From Viridibacillus sp050279675 (GTDB taxonomy: Bacteria > Bacillota > Bacilli > Bacillales_A > Planococcaceae): 64,000 bases of DNA. The translations under genes and the position numbers were made by a program. Location of the stretch: the NCBI RefSeq assembly GCF_050279675.1, contig NZ_JBNNUK010000003.1, positions 253,791 to 317,790 on the forward strand, read 5' to 3'. The notes beneath the pieces were generated by a model. The model searched no databases. It saw nothing but the letters and a program-made list of their open reading frames with translations, and was not told the DNA's origin. Position 1 is the first letter of the stretch; every line of letters starts with the position of its first letter. Shown here one piece after another: positions 1 to 9,236 of the stretch.

Positions 1-1224
1 TAAAATCCCTGTTAATAAACTAAAAACAATCCACTTTTGATAATCGATTCCTTGTAATAAGGCTGCTGTCACTTGGAAAAAAGCAAATAAAATCGCTACT
101 GGTGCGTATGCTGCTAAAATACTCGCACCCATTGCATCATTTGAATATAACAAATGATAAATATCTTTAGACAGTATTGAGATTCCAACTACAGCTGGTA
201 AAGTGACAAATAATAAAATTTGATACGTTTTATCCATCGCATGAATAAGTTGTGTATGCTCTCCGCTTGTAAAATACTTTGTAATTGTTGGTACTAAAGC
301 CATCGAAAAACCTGTTGCAAGCATGACTGGAATAATAACAATTTTATGAGTTGTAAAATTCAGCATACTTAAATATAAATCCGTTACACTCGATAAACCA
401 ATGTTCGCCATAGCTGTATTAAATGTTAGCATATCAACTAACTGGAATAGTGGGTTTGCCACCCCAACAAATACAAATGGAATGGAATAACGAATGACTT
501 CGGAATAAATTTCTTTATACGATAACTTACCAGAAGAAACACTTTGAGAAAGCTTCAAATCAAACTCCGGTTTTAATCGTTTCCAATAATAATAGAGAAC
601 CAATAGTCCCCCAAGTGCTCCGATAAATGCAGAAAACACCGCAAATGAAATAGCTGTCTCTGCTAATCCTCCAAATACTTTCACTATTAAAAATGAACCT
701 ATTAGTAGCGCAATAATACGCACAATTTGCTCAATCAATTGTGAAATAGCAGTTGGTTTCATATGGTCATAACCTTGGAAAAAACCACGAACTAAACTCA
801 TAAAAGGTACGACAATAAGCGCGAAACTAACCCAGCGAATAACTGATGCTATTTGAGCAACAGAAAAAATTTGCTCTTCATCTTTAATAACTAAATGTGC
901 AATCGGCGTTGCTAATAAAAAAAGAATTAAAAATGATAAAAAACCAGTGATTGTCATGATAAGTAAACCAGACTTCACAAGTTTTCGCCCTGACTCATAA
1001 TCACCTATACTATTGTATTTCGATACAAATTTTGAAACTGCAATTGGCGCGCCTGAAATCGCCACCGACAGCATTATTGTATATGGAATGTAGGCATACG
1101 AATATAACGCAACATTTTCTTGCCCTATGATGGCGTAAAACGGGAATACGTAAACGAGGCCAAGTACTTTCGATAAAAACATGCCAATGGTCAAAATGGC
1201 AGTGCTTTTCATTAATGATGACAT
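1..1224 (-). CDS. ytgP: YtgP/MurJ-like MOP-superfamily lipid flippase (3' part outside window)
   Basis: This is a polytopic membrane protein of the polysaccharide-transport/MVF family, whose members flip lipid-linked cell-wall precursors such as lipid II across the membrane. The reading frame runs open from 1224 to the window edge, about 408 codons, so the C-terminus is missing. The N-terminus MSSLMKSTAILTIGMFLSKV carries the family's first transmembrane helix, and a dozen hydrophobic segments follow with the usual R-G-F-F-Q-G motif near residue 145. The start at 1224 is preceded by GGAAGGG; the in-frame ATG at 1212 has no ribosome site. It is divergent from ytfP, as in B. subtilis. The family call is firm. 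The exact substrate is inferred from the family. Confidence 0.88.
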   Translation of the reverse strand, partial: MSSLMKSTAILTIGMFLSKVLGLVYVFPFYAIIGQENVALYSYAYIPYTIMLSVAISGAPIAVSKFVSKYNSIGDYESGRKLVKSGLLIMTITGFLSFLILFLLATPIAHLVIKDEEQIFSVAQIASVIRWVSFALIVVPFMSLVRGFFQGYDHMKPTAISQLIEQIVRIIALLIGSFLIVKVFGGLAETAISFAVFSAFIGALGGLLVLYYYWKRLKPEFDLKLSQSVSSGKLSYKEIYSEVIRYSIPFVFVGVANPLFQLVDMLTFNTAMANIGLSSVTDLYLSMLNFTTHKIVIIPVMLATGFSMALVPTITKYFTSGEHTQLIHAMDKTYQILLFVTLPAVVGISILSKDIYHLLYSNDAMGASILAAYAPVAILFAFFQVTAALLQGIDYQKWIVFSLLTGIL

Positions 1225-1349
1225 ACAACCCTTCCATTCTTCGTAAATCTAATGAACCTAAATGATAGTTTACAACTCAAAGAACAATTACTCAAATAGT
1301 TTATGTAAATCATGTATAATAAATAAAAAAAGAAAGTGAGTTCACATAT

Positions 1350-2609
1350 ATGTATGACGTCATAATAATCGGTGGGGGTCCCTCTGGCCTAATGGCCGCA
1401 ATCGCTGCTGGCACTGAAAGAAAGAAAGTATTACTGCTTGAAAAAGGAACAAAATTAGGTAAGAAATTAGCTATCTCAGGAGGCGGTCGCTGTAATGTCA
1501 CAAATCGCCTACCTGTTGAAGAAATCGTCAAACATATTCCAGGAAATGGTCGATTCTTATACAGCCCGTTTACTGTTTATAACAACGAAGATATCATTGC
1601 CTTTTTTGAAGGCTTAGGCGTCGCTCTAAAAGAAGAAGATCATGGGCGTATGTTCCCTGTCTCCAATCGTGCGCAAGACGTTGTAGATGCTATGATTAAC
1701 GAATTACATCGCTTAAAAGTAGATGTTCGAATAAGTACAACCGTTAGTAAATTATTAATGGATGAGAACAAAATTCTAGGCGTACGCTTAGCAAATGGTG
1801 AAGAAATACTTTCAAATGCAGTCGTAGTAGCAGTTGGTGGTAAAGCTGTACCACAAACAGGTTCGACAGGAGATGGCTATCCTTGGGCTGAGAAGGCCGG
1901 TCATACTGTAACAGATCTCTATCCAACAGAAGTTCCTCTACTTTCAAACGAAAACTTCATCCGCCTTCGCGAACTACAAGGATTAGCATTACGTGATGTA
2001 GCTGTTTCCGTGCTAAACAAAAAAAGCAAACCTTTAGTAACACATCAAATGGACATGCTTTTTACTCACTTCGGTTTAAGTGGACCTGCCATTTTACGCT
2101 GTAGCCAATTCGTCGTAAAAGAAATGAAGAAAAACGGTGGTAACCCAGTTACTATTCGCATTCAATCATTAATGGATTACAACGAAGAATCTGCATTCCA
2201 AATGCTCTTTAAACTGGCAAAAGATGAGCCGAAAAAAGCATTAAAAAACGTGTGGAAAGGTATTGTACTTGAGCGCTGGCTATTATTCCTACTAGAGCGT
2301 GCTGGCCTTGACGCACAATCTATCGGTGCTGACCTTGCTGCAGAGAAAACACGTTTATTTGCAAAAGAATTGGTCGCATTTGAAATGACTGTGAATGGTA
2401 CACAACCATTAGAAAAAGCTTTCGTAACTGGCGGCGGCGTTTCAGTAAAAGAGATTGAGCCTAAAACAATGGCTTCTAAAAAGAAACTCGGCCTTTATTT
2501 CTGTGGTGAAATTTTAGATGTTCATGGTTATACAGGCGGATACAATATTACTTCTGCACTTGTAACTGGGCGAATTGCTGGTATGAGTGCTGCTCAATTT
2601 ACAAACTAG
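1350..2609 (+). CDS. ytfP: YtfP, HI0933/BaiN-family FAD-dependent NAD(P)H oxidoreductase
   Basis: A 419-residue flavoprotein of the HI0933/BaiN (RdsA) family. The dinucleotide-binding loop GGGPSG lies at residues 8-13, followed by the family signature SGGGRCNVTN near residue 44. Near the C-terminus are a TGGGV motif and G-Y-T-G-G-Y-N, which close the FAD site. Members are cytosolic flavoproteins. Some reduce bile-acid-type enones, but the housekeeping role in Bacilli is not settled. AAGTGAG sits 8-9 bases before the start, and a TATAAT box ends at 1320. The gene stands alone, divergent from ytgP, and is closed by a strong terminator. Confidence 0.9.
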   Translation: MYDVIIIGGGPSGLMAAIAAGTERKKVLLLEKGTKLGKKLAISGGGRCNVTNRLPVEEIVKHIPGNGRFLYSPFTVYNNEDIIAFFEGLGVALKEEDHGRMFPVSNRAQDVVDAMINELHRLKVDVRISTTVSKLLMDENKILGVRLANGEEILSNAVVVAVGGKAVPQTGSTGDGYPWAEKAGHTVTDLYPTEVPLLSNENFIRLRELQGLALRDVAVSVLNKKSKPLVTHQMDMLFTHFGLSGPAILRCSQFVVKEMKKNGGNPVTIRIQSLMDYNEESAFQMLFKLAKDEPKKALKNVWKGIVLERWLLFLLERAGLDAQSIGADLAAEKTRLFAKELVAFEMTVNGTQPLEKAFVTGGGVSVKEIEPKTMASKKKLGLYFCGEILDVHGYTGGYNITSALVTGRIAGMSAAQFTN

Positions 2610-2640
2610 CTCCAATTTTTAATTCTTTTATTTCATTATT

Positions 2641-2680
2641 AAAGCCATTATTTCGATTTCACTCGAAATAATGGCTTTTT
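2641..2680 (+). terminator. Rho-independent terminator after ytfP
   Basis: Perfect 16-bp inverted repeat (2641-2656 and 2663-2678) around a 6-base loop, followed by T residues. The symmetric A/T tails mean it could also serve the convergent operon ending at 2742. Confidence 0.9.
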
Positions 2681-2741
2681 ATGTTATTTATACAAATTTT
2701 TTATAGTTCACTTTTATTATGGATAGAAATAAGTATCGACT

Positions 2742-3890
2742 TTATAAACCTAAATTTTTGGCAATGATTACTTTCATGATTTCATTTGTTCCTGCGTATA
2801 TAGACGCGACAGGTATATCTCGGTATCTTCTAGCAATCTTATATTCTTCCATATAGCCATATCCGCCATGTAATTGCATACAATCACTGGAGATTTGCCT
2901 TGCAGATTCTGTCATCCAATACTTCGCCATTGACACTTTTGTAACAATATCTTTTCCAGCTATATGCTCTTCAATTAGAGACTCAAGGAATGTTTTTCCA
3001 AGTTCAATTTTTGTCGCAATCTCTGCGATTTTAAATTGTGTATTTTGGAAAGATGATATTGATTTTCCAAAAGCTTTGCGTGATTTTATATACTCTAACG
3101 TTGTCTCCAACATATCCTCTGCAGCTATTTGAGTTGAAATAGCAACTACTAACCTTTCTTGCTGCAGTTTTTGCATTAGATAGCTAAAGCCACGACCTTC
3201 CTCACCTAATAAGTTACTCACAGGTACTTTACAGTCTTCAAAATATAATTCAGCTGTGTCTTGTGCGTGGAGACCGACTTTATCTAATTTGCGCCCTTTA
3301 GTGAAACCAGGCATTCCATCTTCAACAACAATTAAGCTAACACCTCTATGCTTTGGTTCTGCTTGTGGATTTGTTTTAACAGCTACGACAAATAGATTGC
3401 CATTAATGCCATTTGTTATAAACGTCTTTTGACCGTTCAACACATAGTAATCACCTTCTCGAGTAGCTGTCGTTTGAATATTTGCTAAGTCTGATCCAGT
3501 TCCTGGCTCTGTCATTGCAATCGCTGTAATAGTATCGCCCGTCACACAATTCGGCAACCACCGCTTCTTCTGTTCCTTTGAAGCAAATGACTCAATATAC
3601 GGAACAACAATGTCATTATGTAGGCCTACCCCTACTAGACTACTTCCTACTCGTTCTAACTCTTCTGAAATAATAACATTAAAACTAAAATCTAAACCAA
3701 GACCACCATATTCCTCTTCTACTTGGGGACATAGAAAGCCCATCTCAGCAAGACTCTTCCAAAATGCAATTGGAATTATTCGATTTTTCTCCCACGTTTC
3801 ATAAAAAGGTGCAGCTTCTTTTTGTAGAAACTTTCGAAGTGATTCCCTGAACATCTCATGCTCTTCTGTTTCAAATCTATATCTCGTCAT
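2742..3890 (-). CDS. Acyl-CoA dehydrogenase (LCAD/IVD-type active site)
   Basis: A 382-residue acyl-CoA dehydrogenase that introduces the alpha-beta double bond into an acyl-CoA and passes electrons from FAD to ETF. Visible motifs are the flavin/substrate segment I-A-M-T-E-P-G-T-G-S-D and the QLHGGYGYMEEY segment. The MCAD catalytic glutamate near the C-terminus (Y-E-G-T) is replaced by alanine (Y-A-G-T). A glutamate sits in L-Q-Q-E-R, where long-chain and isovaleryl-CoA dehydrogenases place the base, so this enzyme is of that type. AAGGAGG precedes the start by 8 bases. It is the last gene of the minus-strand acyl-CoA operon, 12 bases after the thiolase. The substrate cannot be read from sequence. 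Confidence 0.88.
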   Translation of the reverse strand: MTRYRFETEEHEMFRESLRKFLQKEAAPFYETWEKNRIIPIAFWKSLAEMGFLCPQVEEEYGGLGLDFSFNVIISEELERVGSSLVGVGLHNDIVVPYIESFASKEQKKRWLPNCVTGDTITAIAMTEPGTGSDLANIQTTATREGDYYVLNGQKTFITNGINGNLFVVAVKTNPQAEPKHRGVSLIVVEDGMPGFTKGRKLDKVGLHAQDTAELYFEDCKVPVSNLLGEEGRGFSYLMQKLQQERLVVAISTQIAAEDMLETTLEYIKSRKAFGKSISSFQNTQFKIAEIATKIELGKTFLESLIEEHIAGKDIVTKVSMAKYWMTESARQISSDCMQLHGGYGYMEEYKIARRYRDIPVASIYAGTNEIMKVIIAKNLGL

Positions 3891-3902
3891 AAATATCCCT
3901 CC

Positions 3903-5054
3903 TTACTCTATACGTTCAATAATAGTCGCATTTGCCATGCCCATTCCTTCACAAATGGAAAGTAACCCGTAGCGACCACCTGTGCGTTCTAAACGATTCA
4001 TCAAAGTTACTAAAAGCTTCGTTCCAGTAGCTCCTAATGGATGACCTAGTGCAATTGCTCCACCATCTGGATTTAGCTTTGCAGGGTTGGCACCTATCTC
4101 TTTTAGCCAAACTAATGGAACTTGCGCAAATGCTTCATTGACTTCATATGTGTCTATTTCATCTATAGTAAGACCTGCTTTTAAAAGCACTTTCTTAGTC
4201 GCCTCAATTGGTCCTGTTAACATTAGTGTTGGATCTGAACCTGTAACACTTCTAGCAACGATACGGACTTTCGGTTTCAAACCAAGCGTATCTGCTTTTT
4301 CTCGAGACATTAGAAGAACAGCTGAAGCTCCATCACTCATCTGACTTGCATTACCTGCAGTGATAGTTCCATTGTCATCAAAAACAGTCTTCAACTCACC
4401 TAAAACCTCCACAGTAGACCCTTCACGAGGTCCTTCATCAATCCCGAAGCTCATTGTATCCCCATTTTCTAATCGAACATCTACTGGGACAATTTCTTTT
4501 GTAAAATGCCCATTTTCGATTGCCTCAAATGCTTTTTTATGACTTTCTGATGAATATTGATCAAGCTCCTCACGTGTTAAATTCCACTTTTCAACCATTC
4601 GTTCCGAGGACAATCCTTGATTAATAATCTCGTATTTTGCAGTTAATTTCTCGCTTGGTTTTGCTTCTCTTATATTCGAAAACATGGGTTCTCTTGTCAT
4701 ACTTTCTACTCCTCCAGCAATGACGATATCCATGTCACCTGAAGCAATAGCTTGTGAAGCAAAATGGACTGCCTGCTGACTAGATCCACATTGTCTATCA
4801 ATCGTGACACCAGGCACATGAATTGGGAACCCCGCAATTAGTGCTGCTGTTCGCGCAATATTACCAGCTTGTTCTCCTGATTGTGTTACACACCCTAAAA
4901 TAACATCATCGACTTCAGCCTTATCTACACCTGTACGTTTCACAAGTTCATCAAGTACAACTGCTGCTAGCTCGTCTGATCTATAGCCAGAAAGCATTCC
5001 TTTTCTTCTACCTATCGCTGTCCGTACGCCATCTACAATTACAACTTCTGTCAT
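3903..5054 (-). CDS. Thiolase (acetyl-CoA C-acyltransferase)
   Basis: A 383-residue thiolase, catalysing the final thiolytic cleavage of 3-oxoacyl-CoA in beta-oxidation or the reverse condensation. The acyl-accepting cysteine is in D-R-Q-C-G-S-S-Q-Q near residue 89. The N-E-A-F-A and G-H-P-L-G-A-T-G motifs are present, and the second catalytic cysteine is in C-E-G-M-G-M-A near the end. The reading frame extends to a GTG at 5066, but the ATG at 5054 has GGTGGGA at proper spacing and gives the family N-terminus MTEVVIVDGVRT. It lies 24 bases after the PaaG-like gene and 12 bases before the terminal acyl-CoA dehydrogenase, so it is surely cotranscribed. Confidence 0.9.
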   Translation of the reverse strand: MTEVVIVDGVRTAIGRRKGMLSGYRSDELAAVVLDELVKRTGVDKAEVDDVILGCVTQSGEQAGNIARTAALIAGFPIHVPGVTIDRQCGSSQQAVHFASQAIASGDMDIVIAGGVESMTREPMFSNIREAKPSEKLTAKYEIINQGLSSERMVEKWNLTREELDQYSSESHKKAFEAIENGHFTKEIVPVDVRLENGDTMSFGIDEGPREGSTVEVLGELKTVFDDNGTITAGNASQMSDGASAVLLMSREKADTLGLKPKVRIVARSVTGSDPTLMLTGPIEATKKVLLKAGLTIDEIDTYEVNEAFAQVPLVWLKEIGANPAKLNPDGGAIALGHPLGATGTKLLVTLMNRLERTGGRYGLLSICEGMGMANATIIERIE

Positions 5055-5078
5055 TTTAAATCCCACCCATTCAATAAA

Positions 5079-5858
5079 TTAATAACCAAGAAACTCAGCT
5101 TTTCGTTTCTCTACAAAAGCTGCTCTTCCTTCTCTGAAATCTCTTGTTTGAAATACAATAGATTGCCCATATGCTTCCATTTCTAAAACACTTTCCAAGG
5201 ATGCGTGTGTTGCTTGGTGCATAATTCTTTTAGCAATACCTAATGACTTTGTAGGACCTTTTGCCAATGAAACTGCAAGTGCTCTACCTTTTTTCACCGC
5301 TGTTCCATCAGCAACAACTTCGTTGACCAAACCATATTCCAGCGCTTCATGGGCAGTTAATTTTTTGCCAGTGAACACCAACTCCGCAGCCTTATGCATG
5401 CCAATCTTTTGTGGAAGAAAATATAATCCCCCCATATCAGGGATTGCTCCTACTTTTGCGAAAATCTCTGAAAATATGGCACTTTCATCCGCAACAATCA
5501 AATCACAGCAAAAAGCAATATTGCACCCTGCTCCAACTGCCGGGCCATGAATTGCTGCAACAACAGGCTTTTCCATATTATAAATACCTGTAATTGCCTC
5601 ATTCCCTTTTTGCAAAAACTCTTTAACTGCAACTGTATCAGTGGTGTCGATTCCAAAGTCTTTCAAATCACCACCCGCACAGAAACCCCTTCCGTTTCCA
5701 AATAGTAAGACTGCTCGTATATTCTGATCATTTTTAGCCTCCGCTACCGCCGCAGCTAAATCTGACACTAATTCATAATTTACAGCGTTTAACTGATCTG
5801 GCCGATTTAACTCAATTTCATAAACCCCATCATTAAATCTAGTAATAACTGTAGACAT
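5079..5858 (-). CDS. Crotonase-fold protein with PaaG-like isomerase active site
   Basis: A 259-residue enoyl-CoA hydratase/isomerase family protein. The CoA-binding and oxyanion segments are clear (C-A-G-G-D-L near residue 60 and G-A-G-C-N near 110). The two glutamates needed for hydration (rat Glu144 and Glu164) are Asn113 and Phe133 here, while Asp141 sits in I-P-D-M-G-G. That pattern is characteristic of PaaG-type isomerases, not true hydratases, so delta3/delta2-enoyl-CoA or epoxyphenylacetyl-CoA-like isomerisation is more likely. A TTG at 5861 directly precedes the chosen ATG; AAGGAGG is 9 bases from the ATG, and either start could work. It lies between the acyl-CoA synthetase and thiolase genes. 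Confidence 0.85.
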   Translation of the reverse strand: MSTVITRFNDGVYEIELNRPDQLNAVNYELVSDLAAAVAEAKNDQNIRAVLLFGNGRGFCAGGDLKDFGIDTTDTVAVKEFLQKGNEAITGIYNMEKPVVAAIHGPAVGAGCNIAFCCDLIVADESAIFSEIFAKVGAIPDMGGLYFLPQKIGMHKAAELVFTGKKLTAHEALEYGLVNEVVADGTAVKKGRALAVSLAKGPTKSLGIAKRIMHQATHASLESVLEMEAYGQSIVFQTRDFREGRAAFVEKRKAEFLGY

Positions 5859-5913
5859 CAAATTGTTCCTCCTTTAACGAGGTCTAATGCTAAGAAAAAT
5901 TTTCCATACTGAT

Positions 5914-7491
5914 TCATGTTGTAGTTTGTCGATTTAAATATTCATCACGTATCACGCGCTTCAATATTTTACCTGCTCCGCTTTTTGGCAATTCCGATAG
6001 AAATTTAATCGATTTTGGTACTTTATAATTTGAAACTTTTGGACGAATGGCAATAAGAATTTCCTCTTCTGTCGCAGCAGTATCCTGTTTTAATACAACA
6101 GCAGCTTTGACAGCTTCTCCCCACTGCTCGTGAGGTACACCAAATACCGCGCATTCTAACACAGCTGGATGGGTTGAAATTGCATGCTCGACTTCCACTG
6201 AATACACATTCTCTCCACCCGTAATAATCATATCTTTTGCTCGGTCAACTACATAGAAAAATCCCTTTTCTTCTTTATATCCCATGTCTCCAGTAAAATA
6301 CCATCCATCACGAAGAGCTTGCGACGTTTCCTCAGGCAAATTCCAGTAGCCCTTCATGATATTAGGACCTCTTGCGATAAATTCACCTACTTGACCGGCT
6401 GGCACATCATTGCCTTCCTCATCGACTACCTTCAATTCGATTAATTGAACCGGCTTCCCACATGAAGCAAGACGCTTCTCCTCTTCCTTCGTCCCATTAA
6501 TAATATGATCTTCCGGCTTCAAAAAAGTTAGAACAGGAGATGCCTCGGTCATGCCATATGCCTGAAACAACTGAGTGTCCGGTAACATTGTCATGGTTTT
6601 CTTTAGTAGTTCCGTAGCCATAGGTGAAGCACCATATAACATTATTCGAAGTGAAGTCGTATCATATTTCTCGAAATCTGAAGAGTGAAGTAGCATATTA
6701 ACCATCGTGGGCACTAACATGACAGCTGTCACCTGTTCTTTTTCGATGGCATGCAATACATCTTTCGGCTTAAACTGGCGCACCACTGTGTGTGTTCCTC
6801 CGGCTAACGTTACCGCAAAAGTAGATGCTTGATCTGCAAGATGAAACATTGGTGCAGTATGCAGATAAATATCACTTTCCTTGTATTCAAGATTCAAAGC
6901 AACATTCAGTGCATTTGTCAGCAAATTTTTATGTGTTAACATGACGCCTTTGGATCGTCCAGTTGTCCCTCCTGTATAGAACAAACCTGCTATATCCTCT
7001 TCCTTCACGTCTTCGCAGATAAGTTCTTCTACGAATTCTTCATCAAGCAGGGCCTCATACGAATGGATATCTGAGTACTCATTTAGCTCCGGAGCATCTC
7101 GATTCTCAGACAAAATTACATGTTTGATACCAGATACTCGCTTTTTCAGCTCGTCAACAATAGGTAAAAATTCTTTGTTGACGTATAAAACTTCTACACC
7201 TGCATCATTTAGCACATAGGCGTTTTCTTCTAAACTAAAACGCGTATTCAGCGGCACAACGATACCACCCATTGCTGTTATACCGTATATCAATTCGAGA
7301 TAGCGAAAATCGTTCAGCAGGAGTAAGCCAATACGCTCTCCTTTTTTCACGCCCAATTTTTTTAGCGATTCTTTCAGTTTCGCAGTCCGACCCTCTAATT
7401 CCTTATAACTATATCGATGATGCCCATCGACAACAGCCAGTTTCTCCGGACAATTTCTAACCGTACTAAGCAAACTTTTTGTTAGAATCAT
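5914..7491 (-). CDS. Long/medium-chain acyl-CoA synthetase (AMP-binding)
   Basis: A 525-residue adenylate-forming ligase that activates a carboxylic acid to its acyl-CoA with ATP. ANL motifs appear in order: the phosphate-binding loop Y-T-G-G-T-T-G-R-S-K-G near residue 171, Y-G-M-T-E near 316, Y-F-T-G-D near 405, and the C-terminal G-A-G-K-I-L-K-R with the adenylation lysine near 510. There is no signal peptide, so it is cytosolic. GGGGTGA precedes the ATG. It is one of two synthetases in the operon, which suggests that an exogenous free acid feeds the pathway. The acid is unknown. Confidence 0.87.
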   Translation of the reverse strand: MILTKSLLSTVRNCPEKLAVVDGHHRYSYKELEGRTAKLKESLKKLGVKKGERIGLLLLNDFRYLELIYGITAMGGIVVPLNTRFSLEENAYVLNDAGVEVLYVNKEFLPIVDELKKRVSGIKHVILSENRDAPELNEYSDIHSYEALLDEEFVEELICEDVKEEDIAGLFYTGGTTGRSKGVMLTHKNLLTNALNVALNLEYKESDIYLHTAPMFHLADQASTFAVTLAGGTHTVVRQFKPKDVLHAIEKEQVTAVMLVPTMVNMLLHSSDFEKYDTTSLRIMLYGASPMATELLKKTMTMLPDTQLFQAYGMTEASPVLTFLKPEDHIINGTKEEEKRLASCGKPVQLIELKVVDEEGNDVPAGQVGEFIARGPNIMKGYWNLPEETSQALRDGWYFTGDMGYKEEKGFFYVVDRAKDMIITGGENVYSVEVEHAISTHPAVLECAVFGVPHEQWGEAVKAAVVLKQDTAATEEEILIAIRPKVSNYKVPKSIKFLSELPKSGAGKILKRVIRDEYLNRQTTT

Positions 7492-7605
7492 TATCTTTCA
7501 CCCCTGTATAAGATTTTTTAACGTCTAATTGTTGAAATAAAGAATCACTTCAAATTCACTCCGGCTGACCCTTGATAAGCCCCTATGCTTAATTCATATA
7601 GTTAG

Positions 7606-9132
7606 TTAGTAATTAATTTTTACTGTCTCTCGCAGTTGAAACTTCATCAATTTCCCAGAAGCATTGCGAGGCAATTCGTTTTCAAATAGCACTTTTCTTG
7701 GAATTTTATAGCCCGATAAATTCTTTCTGCAATAAGCTTCTAGCTCAACAAGATCTATCGTCTCTCCAGTTTTTTGTACAATAACTGCCGTCACTACTTC
7801 TCCCCACTGCGAATCAGGTGTTCCAATGATTGCGATATCTGCAATCTGTGGGTGTGCGCTTAACACGTTCTCAACCTCAACAGAGTAGACATTTTCTCCA
7901 CCTGAAATAATCATGTCTTTACTTCTATCAATGATAGAAATGTATCCTTCGTCATCTTTTACGCCTAAATCCCCGGTGTATAACCAACCATCTCTTAACG
8001 TGCTTGCCGTTTCCTTAGGCTTTTTATAATATTCTTTCATAATCGTACTACCTTTAAGAATAAGTTCTCCAACTTCACCTGCCTTTGTATCAAGCCCATT
8101 AGCTGCAACGACTCTCACTTCCGTTAACAATAAGCCATCCTTACCAGCTGACCCAATTTTTGTCTTATGTTCTTCTGGAGATAAGAAAACACCTGTAGGA
8201 CCTCCTTCTGTTAATCCACATAAGCTGTAAAAATTACGCGTTTTGAAAAATTTGATACATTGGTTAACTAGATCAGCAGACATTGGTGCTGCACCATAAG
8301 AAAAACGATTAATAGAAGAAACATCATATTGATCTTTATCCGTATATTCAAGCATTAGTTTATACATTGTTGGAACAGCGAAAAAGTTCGTGATTTTATA
8401 TTTCTCAATGTCTCTAAATATAGCTGCAGGGTTAAATTCGCGGTGTATCACATTAAATCCACCTACGAAAAAACTACTTGTTAAACATATTACTAGCTGC
8501 GCTGCATGAAATAACGGCGCGATATGGATAAATTTATCCTGTGCGTTGTAACCAAATGTTCCAATCATACCCACATTTACACTTGTCACACGTTGATGGT
8601 CAAATAGTGCTCCCTTTGGATTCCCCGTAGTTCCAGATGTATACAAAATATGAAGGGCATCCGTACCGTTAATTTCAATAGGTGGCTCAGAAGTATCCTC
8701 AGAAAAGATAGCTTCAATTGACAAGTTTCCCTCGATGATTGGCTTTTCAACTGTAATCACTTGACGGATAGCAGGAATGCCATTTTTGGACGCTTGAATT
8801 AACTCTTCATAGTCTTGATCGCAAATGACAAGGACACTATCAGATTGATTTAAGATGTAATTCGCTTCTCTTTCTACTAACCGAAAATTCATCGGTACAA
8901 TGACTGCACCTATTTTGGCGCATGCATAATAAGAAATAGCGAAAAAATCGGAGTTTTTCATCATAAGAGCAACTTTTTCTCCCTTGTTCACTCCTAAGTC
9001 AAGTAAACCGTTGGCAAAACGGTTTACAGTTTCATTAAACTCGCCATACGTATATGAACGGTCTTCATAAACAACTGCCATTTTTTCCGGGTGTCTTACT
9101 GCATTTTGCGCTAAAATATTTACAATGTTCAT
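7606..9132 (-). CDS. Second acyl-CoA synthetase (AMP-binding)
   Basis: A 508-residue ANL-superfamily ligase, clearly different in sequence from its neighbour. The phosphate loop reads Y-T-S-G-T-T-G-N-P-K-G. The A5 motif is C-G-L-T-E instead of the usual Y-G-x-T-E. A Y-T-G-D motif and C-terminal A-S-G-K-L-M-K follow. The frame extends to 9171, but GGAGG lies 9 bases before the ATG at 9132, giving MNIVNILAQ, so the longer form is rejected. The gaps of 104 and 114 bases on either side hold no convincing terminator, so the operon probably continues through. Two synthetases may serve different acids or different chain lengths. Confidence 0.87.
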   Translation of the reverse strand: MNIVNILAQNAVRHPEKMAVVYEDRSYTYGEFNETVNRFANGLLDLGVNKGEKVALMMKNSDFFAISYYACAKIGAVIVPMNFRLVEREANYILNQSDSVLVICDQDYEELIQASKNGIPAIRQVITVEKPIIEGNLSIEAIFSEDTSEPPIEINGTDALHILYTSGTTGNPKGALFDHQRVTSVNVGMIGTFGYNAQDKFIHIAPLFHAAQLVICLTSSFFVGGFNVIHREFNPAAIFRDIEKYKITNFFAVPTMYKLMLEYTDKDQYDVSSINRFSYGAAPMSADLVNQCIKFFKTRNFYSLCGLTEGGPTGVFLSPEEHKTKIGSAGKDGLLLTEVRVVAANGLDTKAGEVGELILKGSTIMKEYYKKPKETASTLRDGWLYTGDLGVKDDEGYISIIDRSKDMIISGGENVYSVEVENVLSAHPQIADIAIIGTPDSQWGEVVTAVIVQKTGETIDLVELEAYCRKNLSGYKIPRKVLFENELPRNASGKLMKFQLRETVKINY

Positions 9133-9236
9133 CCATTCATTCCTCCAATTTAATTTGATATAATTGAACATTCAGAAATTTTTAGCCATTCTGATATAAG
9201 GTAACGACTTACGCTTCGTTCCTACTGAATCATTGC

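Noticed and set aside
9133..9236. Possible terminator splitting the acyl-CoA operon
   Set aside because: Only a weak AT-rich stem without a T run is present, so read-through is more likely.
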